Assembly (NCBI GenBank): GCA_947247005.1
Contig: OX365950.1
Location: 13,032,720-13,096,719, forward strand
DNA: 64,000 bases
Source: Spisula solida
Taxonomy: Eukaryota > Mollusca > Bivalvia > Venerida > Mactridae
Direction of reading: 5' to 3'
The notes beneath the pieces are model-generated. The model saw nothing but the letters and a program-made list of their open reading frames with translations. It was not told the DNA's origin and did no database searches. Made by a program: the position numbers and the translations under genes. Positions 48,344 to 60,367 of the stretch are shown here, in pieces; the first letter of the stretch is position 1; each line of letters begins with the position of its first letter.

Positions 48344-48530
48344 AATATATAACTCAGATATTTGAAAACAATTTGTGTTCTCAAGATGGAGAAGAAATAA
48401 ATTTCTAAAATTAGAAAAAATTAACATCTAGTAGCCCTAAGAGGGTTCAGAATTTGGAAAATAAACTATATTCTATTCTATTGTATGTAGAGCTAGATCT
48501 ATGTACATAAGTATCTTAGTACTTAAAATC

Positions 48531-48562
48531 TGAGACTGAATATCAGAGTATATTCAGTCTCA
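48531..48562. repeat. perfect short hairpin
   Basis: TGAGACTGAATAT and its exact inverse ATATTCAGTCTCA around a 6-nt loop (cagagt). No oligo-T or gene end adjoins it. Confidence 0.7.
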
Positions 48563-48789
48563 AGTATAATGGATCTGAATCAAATTTCCGAGTGAAAATA
48601 AAATAAAATTTTCTGGACACTTACTTTTTTTAAGCTTATAGATTTACATTTAGAAATCCTTCACTTTTTATAGAATCTTAAAGATGTTTGGATAATTGCA
48701 AAAGTTTGTGTAACTTAAATTCTAAACACTTCATTTTTGATGGTATCCATTGACACAAGGGTATGAGAGTTTGAAGCCTTCCTGCTTTT

Positions 48790-48910
48790 TCTTTTATGCC
48801 AGGTGTTGTAATTAGCAAGGGAAAATGTGCAGCTTGACCAGGTCTCAAACCTCAAGACTTATCTATAGGCTGAATTCTCAACCGACTGAGCTATCCGAGC
48901 GCCTACAAAA
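48790..48910 (-). mobile_element. tRNA-derived SINE head
   Basis: The minus strand reads GCTCGGATAGCTCAGTCGGT (tRNA 5' half with A-box), then GAGGTTTGAGACC (B-box-like). Spacing is tRNA-like. The downstream body is 'tggtcaagctgcacattttc'. It is a degenerate tRNA, so a SINE is more likely than a functional gene. Confidence 0.6.
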
Positions 48911-49835
48911 ACTTCACTGCCATTTGTTATCAAATCCTATTCATGCTTTTGTTTATTATTTATGTTTTTCAATTACATAAGACAGCTTATTCACCTAACC
49001 AGTTTTTCTGGACTGTTTCCTAACCAGTTTTTATGTGTATGATTTTCATGCATAATGAAAAACGCATGAAAAGATGTTTTTACTATGAAAATCATACCCC
49101 CAATGAGAATTTAAGACTGTTCAAAAAGCGGTATGAAAAGTGGCGTATGAAAAGCGTACGCCATTTTGACATTTAATTTCGTACGCCAGGCGTACGCATT
49201 ATTATGGCGTACGAAAAGCGTACGCCATTTTGACATTTATGTTTGTACGCCAGGCGTACGCATAATTATGGCGTATGAAATGCGTACGCCAGGCGTACGC
49301 TTTTCGTACGAACAAATTTGTCGTACGAAATGCGTACGCCAAAATTTGGCGTACGCCTAAAATCGTACGCTTTTCGTACGCATTTTTGGCGTACGCGCTT
49401 CATACGACAAAAAAATCGTACGAAAAGCGTACGAACGGCGTACGCATTTCGTACGCCAGACCTAAGCGTACGCCAGGCGTACGCCATAATTTTTGCTGTG
49501 TAGAATACAGTTTTGTTCTTTCATATCACTTAAGTTGTTTCATCTCGATCCATGATTTATGTACATATACCATTTGTAGCATTAATTACCTGACCAGTCA
49601 TATTGTATACATGTAAGGAAATTAACAGATGTATTATGTACCATAGATAAAATTTACTACACACATAATGACACATTCATACCTCATACATATCGGTATT
49701 GATATCCGTATCATTGAAATACCTTATCGTTTCGTCTGTATCGTATCGTTCTTAACGGTATCCAACCCTACATATGGTGACAAAGTTATGCCCTGGACAA
49801 GAAATGCTTATAAAATAAATCGAAGGGAAATAATT

Positions 49836-50900
49836 ACAAGAGGGCCCAAAGGGCCATAGGTCGCTCACCTGTCCTAGTAGTTCATGCACCCCTAATGGTA
49901 ATATTGTCTTATGCTTTATAATTTACATCACATTTAGACCCAATTACATATTGACGTGATTTGACCTTGTGACCTAGTTTTTGACCCCAGATGACTCAAT
50001 ATCAAATATGACCTAGATTTTGTTGAGATGATCATTGTAACCAAGTTTCATAAATATTAGGCCGAAATTGTGACCTCCAGTGACTACACAAGGTTATTCT
50101 ATGATTTGACCTTGTGACCTAGTGTTTGACCCCAGATGACCCAATATTGAACATGACCTAGATTTTGATGAGATGATCATTGTGACCAAGTTTCATAAAG
50201 ATTAGGCCAAAATTGTGACCTCTAGTGACTACACAAGATTTATTCATGATTTGATCTTGTGACCTAGATTTTGACCACGGATGACCCAATATTGAACTTG
50301 ACCTAGATTTTGTTGAGATGATCATTGTGACCAAGTTTCATTACAATTAGGCCAAAATTGTGACCTCTAATGACTACACAAAGTTTTTCTTTGATTTGAT
50401 CTTGTGACCTAGTTTTTGACCCCGGATGACCCAATATCGAACTTGACCTAGATTTTGTTAAGATGATCATTGTGACCAAGTTTCATTAACATTAGACCAA
50501 AATTGTGACTTGTAGTGACTACACAAGGTTTTTCTATGATTTGACCTTGTGACCTAGTTTTTGACCCTGGATGACCCAATATTGAACTTGAGCTAGATTT
50601 TGTTAAGATGATCATTGTGACCAAGTTTCATAAAGATTAGGCCAAAACTGTGACCTCTAGTGACTTCACAAGGTTTTTCTATTATTTGACCTTGTGACCT
50701 AGTTTTTTAACCCCGGATGACCCAATATCGAACTTGACCTAGATTTTGTTGAGATGATCATTGTGACCAAGTTTCATAATGATTAAGCTAAAATTGTGAC
50801 CTCTAGTGTCTACACAAGTAATTGTGGACGGACGGACGGACGACGGACGAAGAGTGATCACAAAAGCTCACTCTGTCACTTTGTGACAGGTGAGCTAAAA
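49836..50900 (+). mobile_element. pearl-like element, best-preserved copy
   Basis: 'acaagagggcccaaagggcc' and 'tcgctcacctgtcc' at the start. About six core repeats of about 146 nt with 'gaccttgtgacctagttttt', 'gaccccggatgacccaatat' and 'gagatgatcattgtgaccaa'. GACGGACGGACGGACG at about 50827. End 'gagtgatcacaaaagctcac', 'gtcactttgtgacaggtgag', ctaaaa. The CTCACCTGTC start and GACAGGTGAG end are inverse. No coding capacity. Confidence 0.8.
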
Positions 50901-52560
50901 ACATGGCACAAGGTAGAGTTATGGTTCTTGTGCACTGAAATTGGACTTTTTGTAAGAAACATGCATACCAATTTTGAAGTCATTCATACTTATGGTGACA
51001 AAATTATGCCCCGGACAAGAAATGCTTATAAAATCAATTAAAGGGACATAATTAAACAAGACTGCATTCAATAAACGCTTATGCCCCCTGTGGAAGCCTT
51101 GTCTATAAATAAGTCCAAAATTAGGTCAAGGTGAAGGTCAAAATGGGGTTAGGTGATACAGGTGTGTGGAGAGTGTTCATATACAACATCCGTGCCAGTA
51201 TAAAAGCTTTGTAGCAAGCCATATTAATGCTAGAAGAAACGGTCAATTTGGGTTAACCAGGACAAACGGACGAACGGACGAACGAACGGACAGGTGCATC
51301 ACTATATGCCTCCCGATCTATCGATACGGGGGCATAAAAATGGCACAAGGTAAAGTTATGGTTCTTGTGCCATATTTTGAGTCATTTGAACTTCAGGTGA
51401 CAAAGTTATGCTCCGGACAAGAAATGCTAAAATAAAATCAGTGAAAGGGAAATAATTCAAAAACGCTGCAAGAGTTATGGTTCTTGCGCACTGCACTTGA
51501 CTAATCGCAAGACGCATGCATAGCAAGTTTTAAGTCGATCAAACCAATGGTGACAAAGTTATTGCTCCGGACAAGCGAATATCTGACGCAGCAAATGCCG
51601 ACCAAAGTGTAAATCCCTATATGTCGCCTAGTCATGCGACTTAATTAGCAATTAGAGATTGATCATAAGATTTATTGACAAATTTCTATTTTTTCAGCAA
51701 CAAAAGCTCCGTGAGTCGCATGTGTTGCCTGATGACATGCACATTTGTCATGGAAACCTATCCAGTATTGGCTACATATCGGACTCATAAGTTCTCTAGT
51801 CATCTGAACTAAAAACGACAAAGTTATGCTCTGGACAAAAAAATGTCCTCTTAAAAACATTCAAAAGGGAATCATTCAAACACTACACATGGTAGAGTTA
51901 TGATTCTTGCGCACTGCACTTCATGTCACAGCAAGAAACATGCATACAAATTTGGAGTCATTCATACTTATGGTAACAAAGTTATGCCCCGGACAAGAAA
52001 TGCTTATAAAATCAATCAAAGGGAAATAATTCAAAAATAGCACAAGGTAGAGTTATAGTTCTTGTGTACTGCACTTGGACTTTTTGTAAGAAACATGCAT
52101 ACCAAGTTTAAAGTCATTCAACCTAATGGTGACAAAGTTATCCTCCGGACAAGAAATGCTCTAATTAAATCAATCAAAGGGAAATAATTCAAAAATGAGG
52201 CAAGGCAGAGTTATGGTTCTTGGGCACTGCACTTTGGCTTATTGCAAGAAACATGCATACACAATCTTGAGCCATTTGAACTCTAGGTGACAAAGTTATG
52301 CTCCGGACAAGAAATGCTCTAATTAAATCAATCAAAGGGAAATAATTCAAAAATGAGGCAAGGCAGAGTTATGATTCTTGTGCTCTGCACTTCGGCTTAT
52401 TGCAAGAAACATGCATACCACATCTTAAGTCATTTGAACTTAAGGTGACAAAGTTATGCTCCGGACAAGCAATTTGGGACGCCGCAACCACAGCCGCCGC
52501 CTGGGTAACCAACACCGCCAAAGTAACACCTATATGTCGCCTTTTCAGATGTAACAAAAA
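50901..52560 (+). mobile_element. 'gacaaagttatgctccggac' family arrays
   Basis: Repeated units of about 155 nt each contain 'agagttatggttcttg', 'gcaagaaacatgcatac' and 'gacaaagttatgctccggac'. Two 3' ends are visible ('cctatatgtcgcctagtcat' at about 51617 and 'cctatatgtcgccttttcag' at about 52528) and one 5' end ('aaaagctccgtgagtcgcat' at about 51702). So it is at least two elements in a row, with the element at 51057-51340 nested. The 62-71 codon frames here are repeat by-products. Confidence 0.65.
51057..51340 (+). mobile_element. nested 'cttatgccccctgtgg' family element, copy 2
   Basis: Very similar to 22288-22575: 'caagactgcattcaataaac', 'caggtgtgtggagagtgttc', 'gaagaaacggtcaatttggg', GACG-type tract, 'cgatacgggggcataaaa'. 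It splits a host unit between 'gggacataattaaa' and 'aaatggcacaagg'. Confidence 0.75.
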
Positions 52561-53830
52561 TTTTAGTAGAACAATTATATTCATTTGACAAAAACACCCA
52601 ATAAACCAGTCTAAGTCAGGCTTGGGAAACTCTAGAAAACCTAATGTAATGAGGTATATAAAATTAATGTTTTATTGATAAAAATAGATTTTTTTTCAAA
52701 CTTCCGAAAAAAATTAATTTGTTAAAACAAATGCAATTTTGTAGACAATAAACAGAAATTATTAATACAACTCACCAACTAACATTCCTCTTTTTTGTTT
52801 CCATTGTTTTCGTAATTTATTGATACGCAAGTAACAACACCATGAGGCCACACACTTTTTACTTTATATGGTATTAACTTTTGAATAATTAATTGTAATT
52901 GTCTTATGACATGGATTTAATAATAAGTTAGTAATCAGATAAATTGAAGTGTTGTATTTATGTATCTTCACTTTCATATATTCAATGAACCAAATCTGCA
53001 ATTTTTGAAGTCTACCATTGGTTACAAGAATTATTAATGCATAGTTTTACCATTTATAAAAATTACCGTACTGATCTAAAATAAGAGCTACTATAATAAA
53101 TTCACTTGAAGTGAGTTTTTTATACACTTAGGATTGATCATTGCTTATTTTATTCAGGTTTATAATGAAGTTTCTCAATAGCTTTTCAGTTATTATTTAT
53201 ATGGCTGGTCAGTTATCTAACCAGTTTACTTTGAGTGTTATTTTACTCTTCCACAAGGCACCAGCAGCTTTTCCATATGTGAAGTAAAATCAACATTGTT
53301 GTCAAATTTTCATGAACTAGGAATGATAAGAACTTAAGAAGGGTGGGAAAATTTGGTTTATTCCACAAACTTTAAGGTGAATTTATCAGTGATGTTTAGT
53401 ACAAAACTGACTAATCTGTTTACTTTTGTAATTTTAACCAATTTTGCAATAGTTGACCACAACGATTCATGCTTGTAAACATCACCTCATCCTGGGCGCA
53501 CTATAATATAGAACGTTATTAAAGTGACAGGCATCAAAATAATCAACAATAAACATGTGAATACATGCAGACTTCGAATGAGTAAAAAAATTCCTGATTG
53601 AAAATTTGTGTTCAATTGTCAGACATGATAGCTAGGAGCAACTTACTGTGTACAAGCATCAAAATATTATAATCATAGGACTTCTGATTTCAAACAAGAT
53701 TTTTAATTTTTTACTATTAAAATCTAATTTAAGCTACATTCACCTAGTTATATGAAATGAATATGAATCATCTGAAATCTTTGAAAGTGGAGTATCATTC
53801 CAGTGAAGTTTGCAGGCCTGGTAATAAGCA
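52561..53830. other. intron, no gene seen
   Basis: AT-rich, low-complexity; no open frame with splice support and no repeat family recognised. Confidence 0.5.
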
Positions 53831-54090
53831 ATCATTCACAGTCCTGAATATCCCAGTTTGAAAGCAGAGCATAGCCCTTTGGCGAGCATTGCCTTTATTT
53901 GCCAGTCAGCTTTCTGCTGAAATTTAGCAGGCATATATATGTGTGCCTCCACCTGGTTTTGATCCTGGGTCGCCAGATTAGAAAGCAAGCGCGCTAACCA
54001 TTGAGCTACGGAGGCCTGATGGATCACTAAAACTCTATTTTTCAATCTAAATGAAAATTCAGGATCCAAAACCCTGAAACCAGGCACTGG
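53831..54090 (-). mobile_element. tRNA-Arg(TCT)-like SINE
   Basis: On the minus strand 54017-53946 reads GCCTCCGTAGCTCAATGGTT, AGCGCGCTTGCTTTCTAATC and closes with GTGGAGGC. The acceptor arms GCCTCCG/TGGAGGC pair over 7 bp and TCT falls in the anticodon position. The T-arm (CCAGGATCAAAACCAGG) no longer pairs and the B-box is damaged, so this is a SINE head rather than a functional tRNA. An 83-codon frame (53836-54087) reads through it. Confidence 0.65.
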
Positions 54091-54194
54091 CCTTCCTTAA
54101 AAATACCAAGCATAATTTTGGTCAACTCCAATGAAATTTTAAGATTTGGTTTACATAAAAAGCTGACTTTACGGCACAAAACTGGGGACTAACA

Positions 54195-55570
54195 GTCTGT
54201 CAGTAACTTGGCATCTTAAAAAATCGAAAATCATGTCAAGGTAACAACAAAACATAGAATGAGGACAACAATAAATCTAAAATACAGTATAGCGGGTATA
54301 TTTCACGGGGTCCATTATTCTCATTTTCTGGATTCTTTAGAATTCACAGTGTCTTGATTTCGCTCAAACGACCTTGACCCGGAACTTAAAACCTTGTTGG
54401 TAAACATGAAATGGGAGGTCAATCTTATGTAAATTACACCTGGAAAATTAAAGAAAAAGGAAATTGATTGCTGAACACGGCAATTGATAAAGTTTACAAC
54501 TTAAATGCAATATCGTAAAAAAAACGGCGTAATGACAATATAAGTGTTTATTAAGTGTTGATTAATGTCGAACATACGTACAATTTCACAAGTCCCATAT
54601 TGCTATCATAGTCTATAATTAATAATTAGTTAAACCAGTCTAACAATTAAGAACTCACGATACTCTATGTTATTATTTTTCACGCATGCGAAATCAAATC
54701 AACGTTTCCGATAAGCAGGAATATATTACGTCATTTTCTTAACAGTGTGTACACATATTGTTTCTTAGTTATTTAATTGGGCCGCACAGGGAAACTGTTT
54801 GGTATACAGAGTCTTATAACAAGTGAGCCGTATTTATAAGACAATTTAAACTCCCTGTCCATGATTTCTTTATGCTCCCCATCAGTATAACATATAAGGC
54901 TGTATGCTTCTGTCCTTCCAAATTTGTTGATTTATGAACGATTTACGCGATTTACAAATAACACAGTAAGCTTATTCATTTTATTCATAAATCGGTCGTT
55001 GCCTTTCGACTGTTATTTTGAACGGTTCGTTTGATGGCCGAGTTAACTATCATTAGAAAATGTACACAAACAAATACTTTGTCAACAAACATTTACACAT
55101 TTTGCAAACAAAATCGTTAAATTCACCAAGTTTGCTTATATTTAACACCTTTTAACATTGAGAAAACATGATGCACGTATATTTGATACACATGCATAGA
55201 GTTGACACACGTCTTACAAAGAACTAATGTTGAATTACATTTTGTAATTTATTATAAGTCGTTGTCTTATTGCCGTATTCTACTTAATCGCCTTACATCT
55301 TGCAAAGTCATTGGGTCAATGTTAGTTTTTAATCATGAATGGTCTCCCTTTGTAAAATTTGTATATTTACGAGGTGAATATTTTCCTGGGTTTAGATTCC
55401 GCGCTATCTATAATGTTGACCGCGAATATAGCGAAAATTAGACCCCCGTGAAATATAACCACTATACAATAGTAGAAAGCTTACTGGGCATCTTCAAAAA
55501 TTATGCCAAGGTTACACGTACAAAAAACATCAAATGAGGACGAACATAAATCTAAAATGGTAGACAGGAA
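54195..55570. repeat. diverged direct repeat flanking a transposon
   Basis: 54200-54284 ('cttggcatcttaaaaaatcg', 'gaggacaacaataaatctaa') and 55479-55560 ('gggcatcttcaaaaattatg', 'gaggacgaacataaatctaa') are related copies in the same orientation on either side of the TA-flanked element, implying it inserted into a tandem duplication or between two copies. Confidence 0.55.
54290..55464. mobile_element. 1.18-kb TA-flanked DNA transposon, non-autonomous
   Basis: Ends TAGCGGGTATATTTCACGGG-GTC and, inverted, TAGTGGTTATATTTCACGGGGGTC. TA lies outside both (54288-54289, 55465-55466). The 79-codon plus-strand frame near the right end (55202-55441) runs into the terminal repeat and has no transposase motif. 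Confidence 0.75.
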
Positions 55571-56009
55571 AATATCCCATATACCCTGTCATATGATATA
55601 AGCCATGTGTTCACTGACAGCAACTCTGTAACACTATCTCATCCATTTATGATCAAATGTCACAAAATGAGAGTGTTATGTCCACTTTTAGTGAAATCAC
55701 CGACTTATCATATTTTATAATTAATATACTACCTGTGAATTGAAAAATAAGATATTTTACGCTTTAACTTAGTAAGTAAGTTTAAGTATGACAACTAACT
55801 CAAAGCAACTTATGATTTACACCATTGTTGATGCACAGATAAAAATTCAGATGAAGGGCACGGAAATTTCACTTCAATATTGTTGCAACTTGTAAGTGAC
55901 AGTTGTAAGTAGTGGATATTTGAAGCTAGTAGCAAGGGAGAGGATATACCACAAGAAGGATCATTATTAAACCACAAACTACCACATAATTACAGCATCA
56001 TACTAGACA

Positions 56010-58133
56010 TTCATGTGTAAAAGAGCACCAATCCTGATCATATTTCTGGACATAGACATGCATGGTGCCATTACCATCAAGTGTTATGCTAAACATACAT
56101 GTAAACTTGCATGGTACCATTGCCTTCAGGTGTTATGCTAGACATAGACAAACACGGTGACATTACCATCAAGATTTATGCTAGACATAGACAAACATGG
56201 TGCCATTGCCTTCCAGTCTAATGCAAGACTTAGACAAGTATGGTGCCATTGCCTTCCAATCTTATGCTAGTCATAGACAAACTAAACATGGTGCCATTAA
56301 ATTCCAGTCTAATGCTAGTCATAGACAAATATGGTACCATTAACTTCCAGTCGAATGCTAGACTTACACAAGCATAGTGCCATTGCCATCCAGCGTTATG
56401 CTAGACTTAGACAAGCATAGTGCCATTGCCTTCCAGTGTTATGCTAGACTTAGACAAACATGGTACCATTGCCTTCCAGTGTTATGCTAGACGTAGACAA
56501 ACATGGTGCCATTGCCTTCCAGTGTTATGCTAGACTTAGACAAACATGGTGCCATTGCCTTCCAGTGTTATGCTAGACTTAGACAAGCATAGTGCCATTG
56601 CCTTCCAGTGTTATGCTAGACTTAGACAAACATGGTGCCATTGCCTTCCAGTGTTATGCTAGACTTAGACAAGCATGGTACCATTGCCTTCCAGTGTTAT
56701 GCTAGACTTAGACAAACATGGTGCCATTGCCTTCCAGTGTTATGCTAGACTTAGACAAGCATAGTGCCATTGCCTTCCAGTGTTATGCTAGACTTAGACA
56801 AACATGGTGCCATTGCCTTCCAGTGTTATGCTAGACTTAGACAAACATGGTGCCATTGCCTTCCAGTGTTATGCTAGACTTAGACAAGCATAGTGCCATT
56901 GCCTTCCAGTGTTATCCTAGACTTAGACAAACATGGTGCCATTGCCTTCCAGTGTTATGCTAGACTTAGACAAACATGGTACCATTGCCTTCCAGTGTTA
57001 TGCTAGACGTAGACAAACATGGTGCCATTGCCTTCCAGTGTTATGCTAGACTTAGACAAACATGGTGCCATTGCCTTCCAGTGTTATGCTAGACTTAGAC
57101 AAGCATAGTGCCATTGCCTTCCAGTGTTATGCTAGACTTAGACAAACATGGTACCATTGCCTTCCAGTGTTATGCTAGACGTAGACAAACATGGTGCCAT
57201 TGCCTTCCAGTGTTATGCTAGACTTAGACAAACATGGTGCCATTGCCTTCCAGTGTTATGCTAGACTTAGACAAGCATAGTGCCATTGCCTTCCAGTGTT
57301 ATGCTAGACTTAGACAAACATGGTGCCATTGCCTTCCAGTGTTATGCTAGACTTAGACAAGCATGGTACCATTGCCTTCCAGTGTTATGCTAGACTTAGA
57401 CAAACATGGTGCCATTGCCTTCCAGTGTTATGCTAGACTTAGACAAGCATGGTACCATTGCCTTCCAGTGTTATGCTAGACTCAGACAAGCATGGTACCA
57501 TTGCCTTCCAGTGTTATGCTAGACTTAGACAAACATGGTGCCATTGCCTTCCAGTGTTATGCTAGACTTAGACAAGCATAGTGCCATTGCCTTCCAGTGT
57601 TATGCTAGACTTAGACAAACATGGTGCCATTGCCTTCCAGTGTTATGCTAGACTTAGACAAGCATGATACCATTGCCTTCCAGTGTTATGCTAGACTTAG
57701 ACAAACATGGTGCCATTGCCTTCCAGTGTTATGCTAGACTTAGACAAGCATGGTACCATTGCCTTCCAGTGTTATGCTAGACTTAGACAAACATGGTGCC
57801 ATTGCCTGCCAGTCTAATGCTGGACTCAGACAAGCATGGTACCATTGCCTTCCAGTGTTATGCTAGACTTAGACAAACATGGTATCATTGTATTGTATCA
57901 TAATGCTAGACTTAGACAAACATGGTATCATTGTATTGTATCATAATGTTAGACGTAGACAAGCATGGTATCATTGTATTGTATCATAATGTTAGACGTA
58001 GACAAGCATGGTACCATTGTATTGTATCATAATGCTAGACTTAGACAAGCATGGTATCATTGTATTGTATCATAATGCTAGACTTAGACAAGCATGGTAT
58101 CATTGTATTGTATCATAATGCTAGACTTAGACA
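56010..58133. repeat. 43-bp minisatellite, about 2.1 kb
   Basis: About fifty units of 43 nt beginning 'acttagacaaacatggtgcc' and ending 'agtgttatgctag'. Early units (56010-56390) are diverged, the middle is homogeneous with alternating aaacatgg/aagcatag types in higher-order blocks, and from about 57870 a second unit type of the same length ('catggtatcattgtattgta', 'tcataatgctag') takes over. Confidence 0.92.
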
Positions 58134-58206
58134 AGGAATGTTGCCACACCATACTAGACATTCACAAGCAAGTCACACGAAGACCTTCATTACATTTTTC
58201 CCATTA

Positions 58207-59041
58207 CAGTAAAACCTCGTTATTTCGAGGACCCATCGGGACAAGCCAAATGCTCGAGTTAAGCCAGAATTATCAGAACTATAATTATGATGAATTGTTG
58301 TTAAGACTAAGTGTAACTGTGTTTTACCACATACGTGTTTGGTGCGCGTATTTGGTTGCAACTACGAATATCGTCATTGTTTATCAAGTCTACACATATT
58401 TTGAGTCGTGCAGACATTCGTTGAATGTTACCTTTGTAGGTGAAATCATTCATAATGTTCTATTTGAGTTGATTTACGACCATTAAGTGATCAAATTAGA
58501 CAAATATTCATTGTTTTGTGATTGTTTCTCTGACTTGAATAAGGTTAACATTTAGATTGGTGAATCATAAGAGATACACAGGGCGTGAAAATCACTTTCA
58601 CTATAACAAATAATGACTCGTCATTAAATTTCTCATAATTAACGCCTCGTTATGGATTTGTATTATTCAATCTTGCCCTTTGACACCTTTATCGTAGACA
58701 AACAACTGATTTAAGTGTTGGGGGTTACGCTATTGTCATAAAATGAGATAATCACGATGTGTGAAAATCACGGACCACAGCAACATTAAATCTAACATTT
58801 TTCGGAGGTGTGAAATTTTGCTCGAATGATTGCCTCGAGATTAAGTAACTATTTATCTTTGAAAATTATTGAATGGACCGACACCTGCGCTCAAATCAGA
58901 CCGGATGCTCGTAATAACATTACTCGAATTAGAGGGATAAATTAATGTACAATATAGAGCAAATTCTTCGGGACTTTGAAATTTGCTCGAATTAGGCAGG
59001 TTGCTCGAATAATCGCTGCTCGTATTACTGAGGTTTTACTG
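58207..59041. mobile_element. pogo/Tigger-type DNA transposon, non-autonomous
   Basis: Ends CAGTAAAACCTC and GAGGTTTTACTG (perfect 12-nt inverse), TA on both sides (58205-58206, 59042-59043). The inner part has many TGCTCGAAT / GCTCGAATTA / CTCGTATTAC motifs near both ends. Terminal CAGT.AAACC with TA duplication is characteristic of pogo/Tigger. At 835 bp it lacks a transposase. Confidence 0.85.
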
Positions 59042-60367
59042 TATTTGGGTTAGGGTCCTTGTCCAACATGTTTGGGAAAATTAGCTCACAAATATGTACA
59101 TATACATCCTATCTAAATATGGAAAAATGTTAAATGTTTAATAACATTAAATGATGTATTGAACTAATTATTGATTTTCTTACTTTGCTCATTTTTATTA
59201 TTCCTTTGTCACAAACCTTGAAACATATCAATAATTGATTGATTCAAGTCCTAGTCAACATTGTGAATTTTTCATTTGGTCTGTAAAAGTGAAGTAATGA
59301 ATAGGTTAATGTAAGAAATTTTACAGACATACATGTATATCACAAAATGTTTCAATACATTAGTGAGCATTGGAACTGAACTGAATTTGTACACAGTTCA
59401 ATAAATACAGGGATTCTACTGAGGCATAATGCCCAATCCTGAAAACGAATCGCCAGTCTGTTCCGGGTGCCATTTACACACATCACTACACCTTAAATAG
59501 GAGTCAAACATTGTTTTTTATTAAAATTATTGAACTTCAAATGACCATAACTTTTCTTCAAATAACTTTTATTTTGTGCAGAAAGGTTTATTCTTCCTAA
59601 TGCAGCAAATCCGGATTTCCGGATTAATCCGGAATTGTAGAACTCCTGTAAATATCAATGTTTAATACAATCAGAGCTCTCCACAAGCCCAAGCGGTCAG
59701 CAATTTCACTGATTACTGAGGGATTAGATTTACAACCGGCTGCTTTTCACAAACTGAACCAGTTTGAACAAGTTCAATGTTTAAAATTATGAAATTAATG
59801 GTTCAATAACATATAAACAAACAAACTGCATTTCATGCACCTAAGTGCCGCTAGTTACTTTGTCATGTCAATGGCTACATAAAAATTCATTGAGGGCCCT
59901 GTACGATGTACTTGATTAACCTGATATCAGAATACGAGCAAGTTGCATTTCCTCAAGTACGAGCCAAACACATTTACTTCATTACACCTACAGCCTGGCA
60001 TTCTTTGAATTCATTTAGTGAACATTCAACCTTTCAGAGAGTCCATGTTTTCTGCGCTTTGACACAAAAAATGCCTGTAACGTAATAAAAATCATTATGG
60101 GCACACTGCGTTTTTTATGACACAGTCAAACAAATCTAAAAGCAATAGTTGAGCTACAAATTACCAGTAAATGTATGATCATGGTTTCCATTATTGGCAA
60201 GCAAATATTACCTCAAGAGCAAATGTATAAGTCCCTAACACATGCTAAATGACCCCTAAATTCTGATAGTAGGGGTCACAAATGACCTCCTTATATTCAG
60301 AACTTAGTAAAACACGGAACATTGAAACTGAAATGAAGCGACACGTCCAATAAATAACAATATTTAC
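59042..60367. other. intron; dispersed repeat copy 2 at 59425-59650
   Basis: 59425-59650 matches 43417-43655 ('ataatgcccaatcctgaaaa', 'cgccagtctgttccgggtgc', 'gcagcaaatccggatttccg'). Remaining sequence is AT-rich without coding signal. Confidence 0.55.

Larger units (their letters stand above)
39433..49500. mobile_element. inner foldback-like element with GCGTACGCC subrepeat ends
   Basis: CACAGCAAAAATT (39433-39445) and its exact inverse AATTTTTGCTGTG (49488-49500) are flanked by TA on both sides (39431-39432, 49501-49502). Each end then carries about 350 bp of dense GCGTACGCC / CGTACGAAAAGCGTACG subrepeats (39450-39780 left, 49140-49485 right), pointing in opposite directions. Long terminal repeats made of short subrepeats are typical of foldback elements; the TA flank suggests Tc1/mariner-type mobilisation. 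The left end includes a tandem duplication of about 104 bp (39598-39701, 39702-39805). Alternatively these are two separate short elements, each with one end lost. Confidence 0.5.
39271..49768. mobile_element. 10.5-kb composite inverted-repeat structure
   Basis: GGGTTGGATACC (39276-39287) and its exact inverse GGTATCCAACCC (49757-49768) bound the region. TACAT lies just outside both sides (39266-39270 and 49769-49773) as a candidate target duplication, although the left side has five extra bases. Just inside the ends are TACCGGTA/ATCGGTATT-type motifs on both sides. The flanking dispersed repeat is split at this point. Inside lie a second foldback-like pair (39433-49500), a 593-bp MITE, two pearl-like elements, a CAGGG-ended element, and the orphan exon. 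Whether it moved as one unit or grew by stepwise insertion cannot be settled by reading alone. Confidence 0.5.

Noticed and set aside
49166..49616. Similar 61-113 codon frames at the right end
   Set aside because: Same subrepeats as above; mirror image of the left end.
53946..54017. tRNA-Arg(TCT) gene on the minus strand
   Set aside because: Acceptor stem pairs, but the T-stem does not and the B-box is damaged; it is embedded in a longer SINE-like unit.
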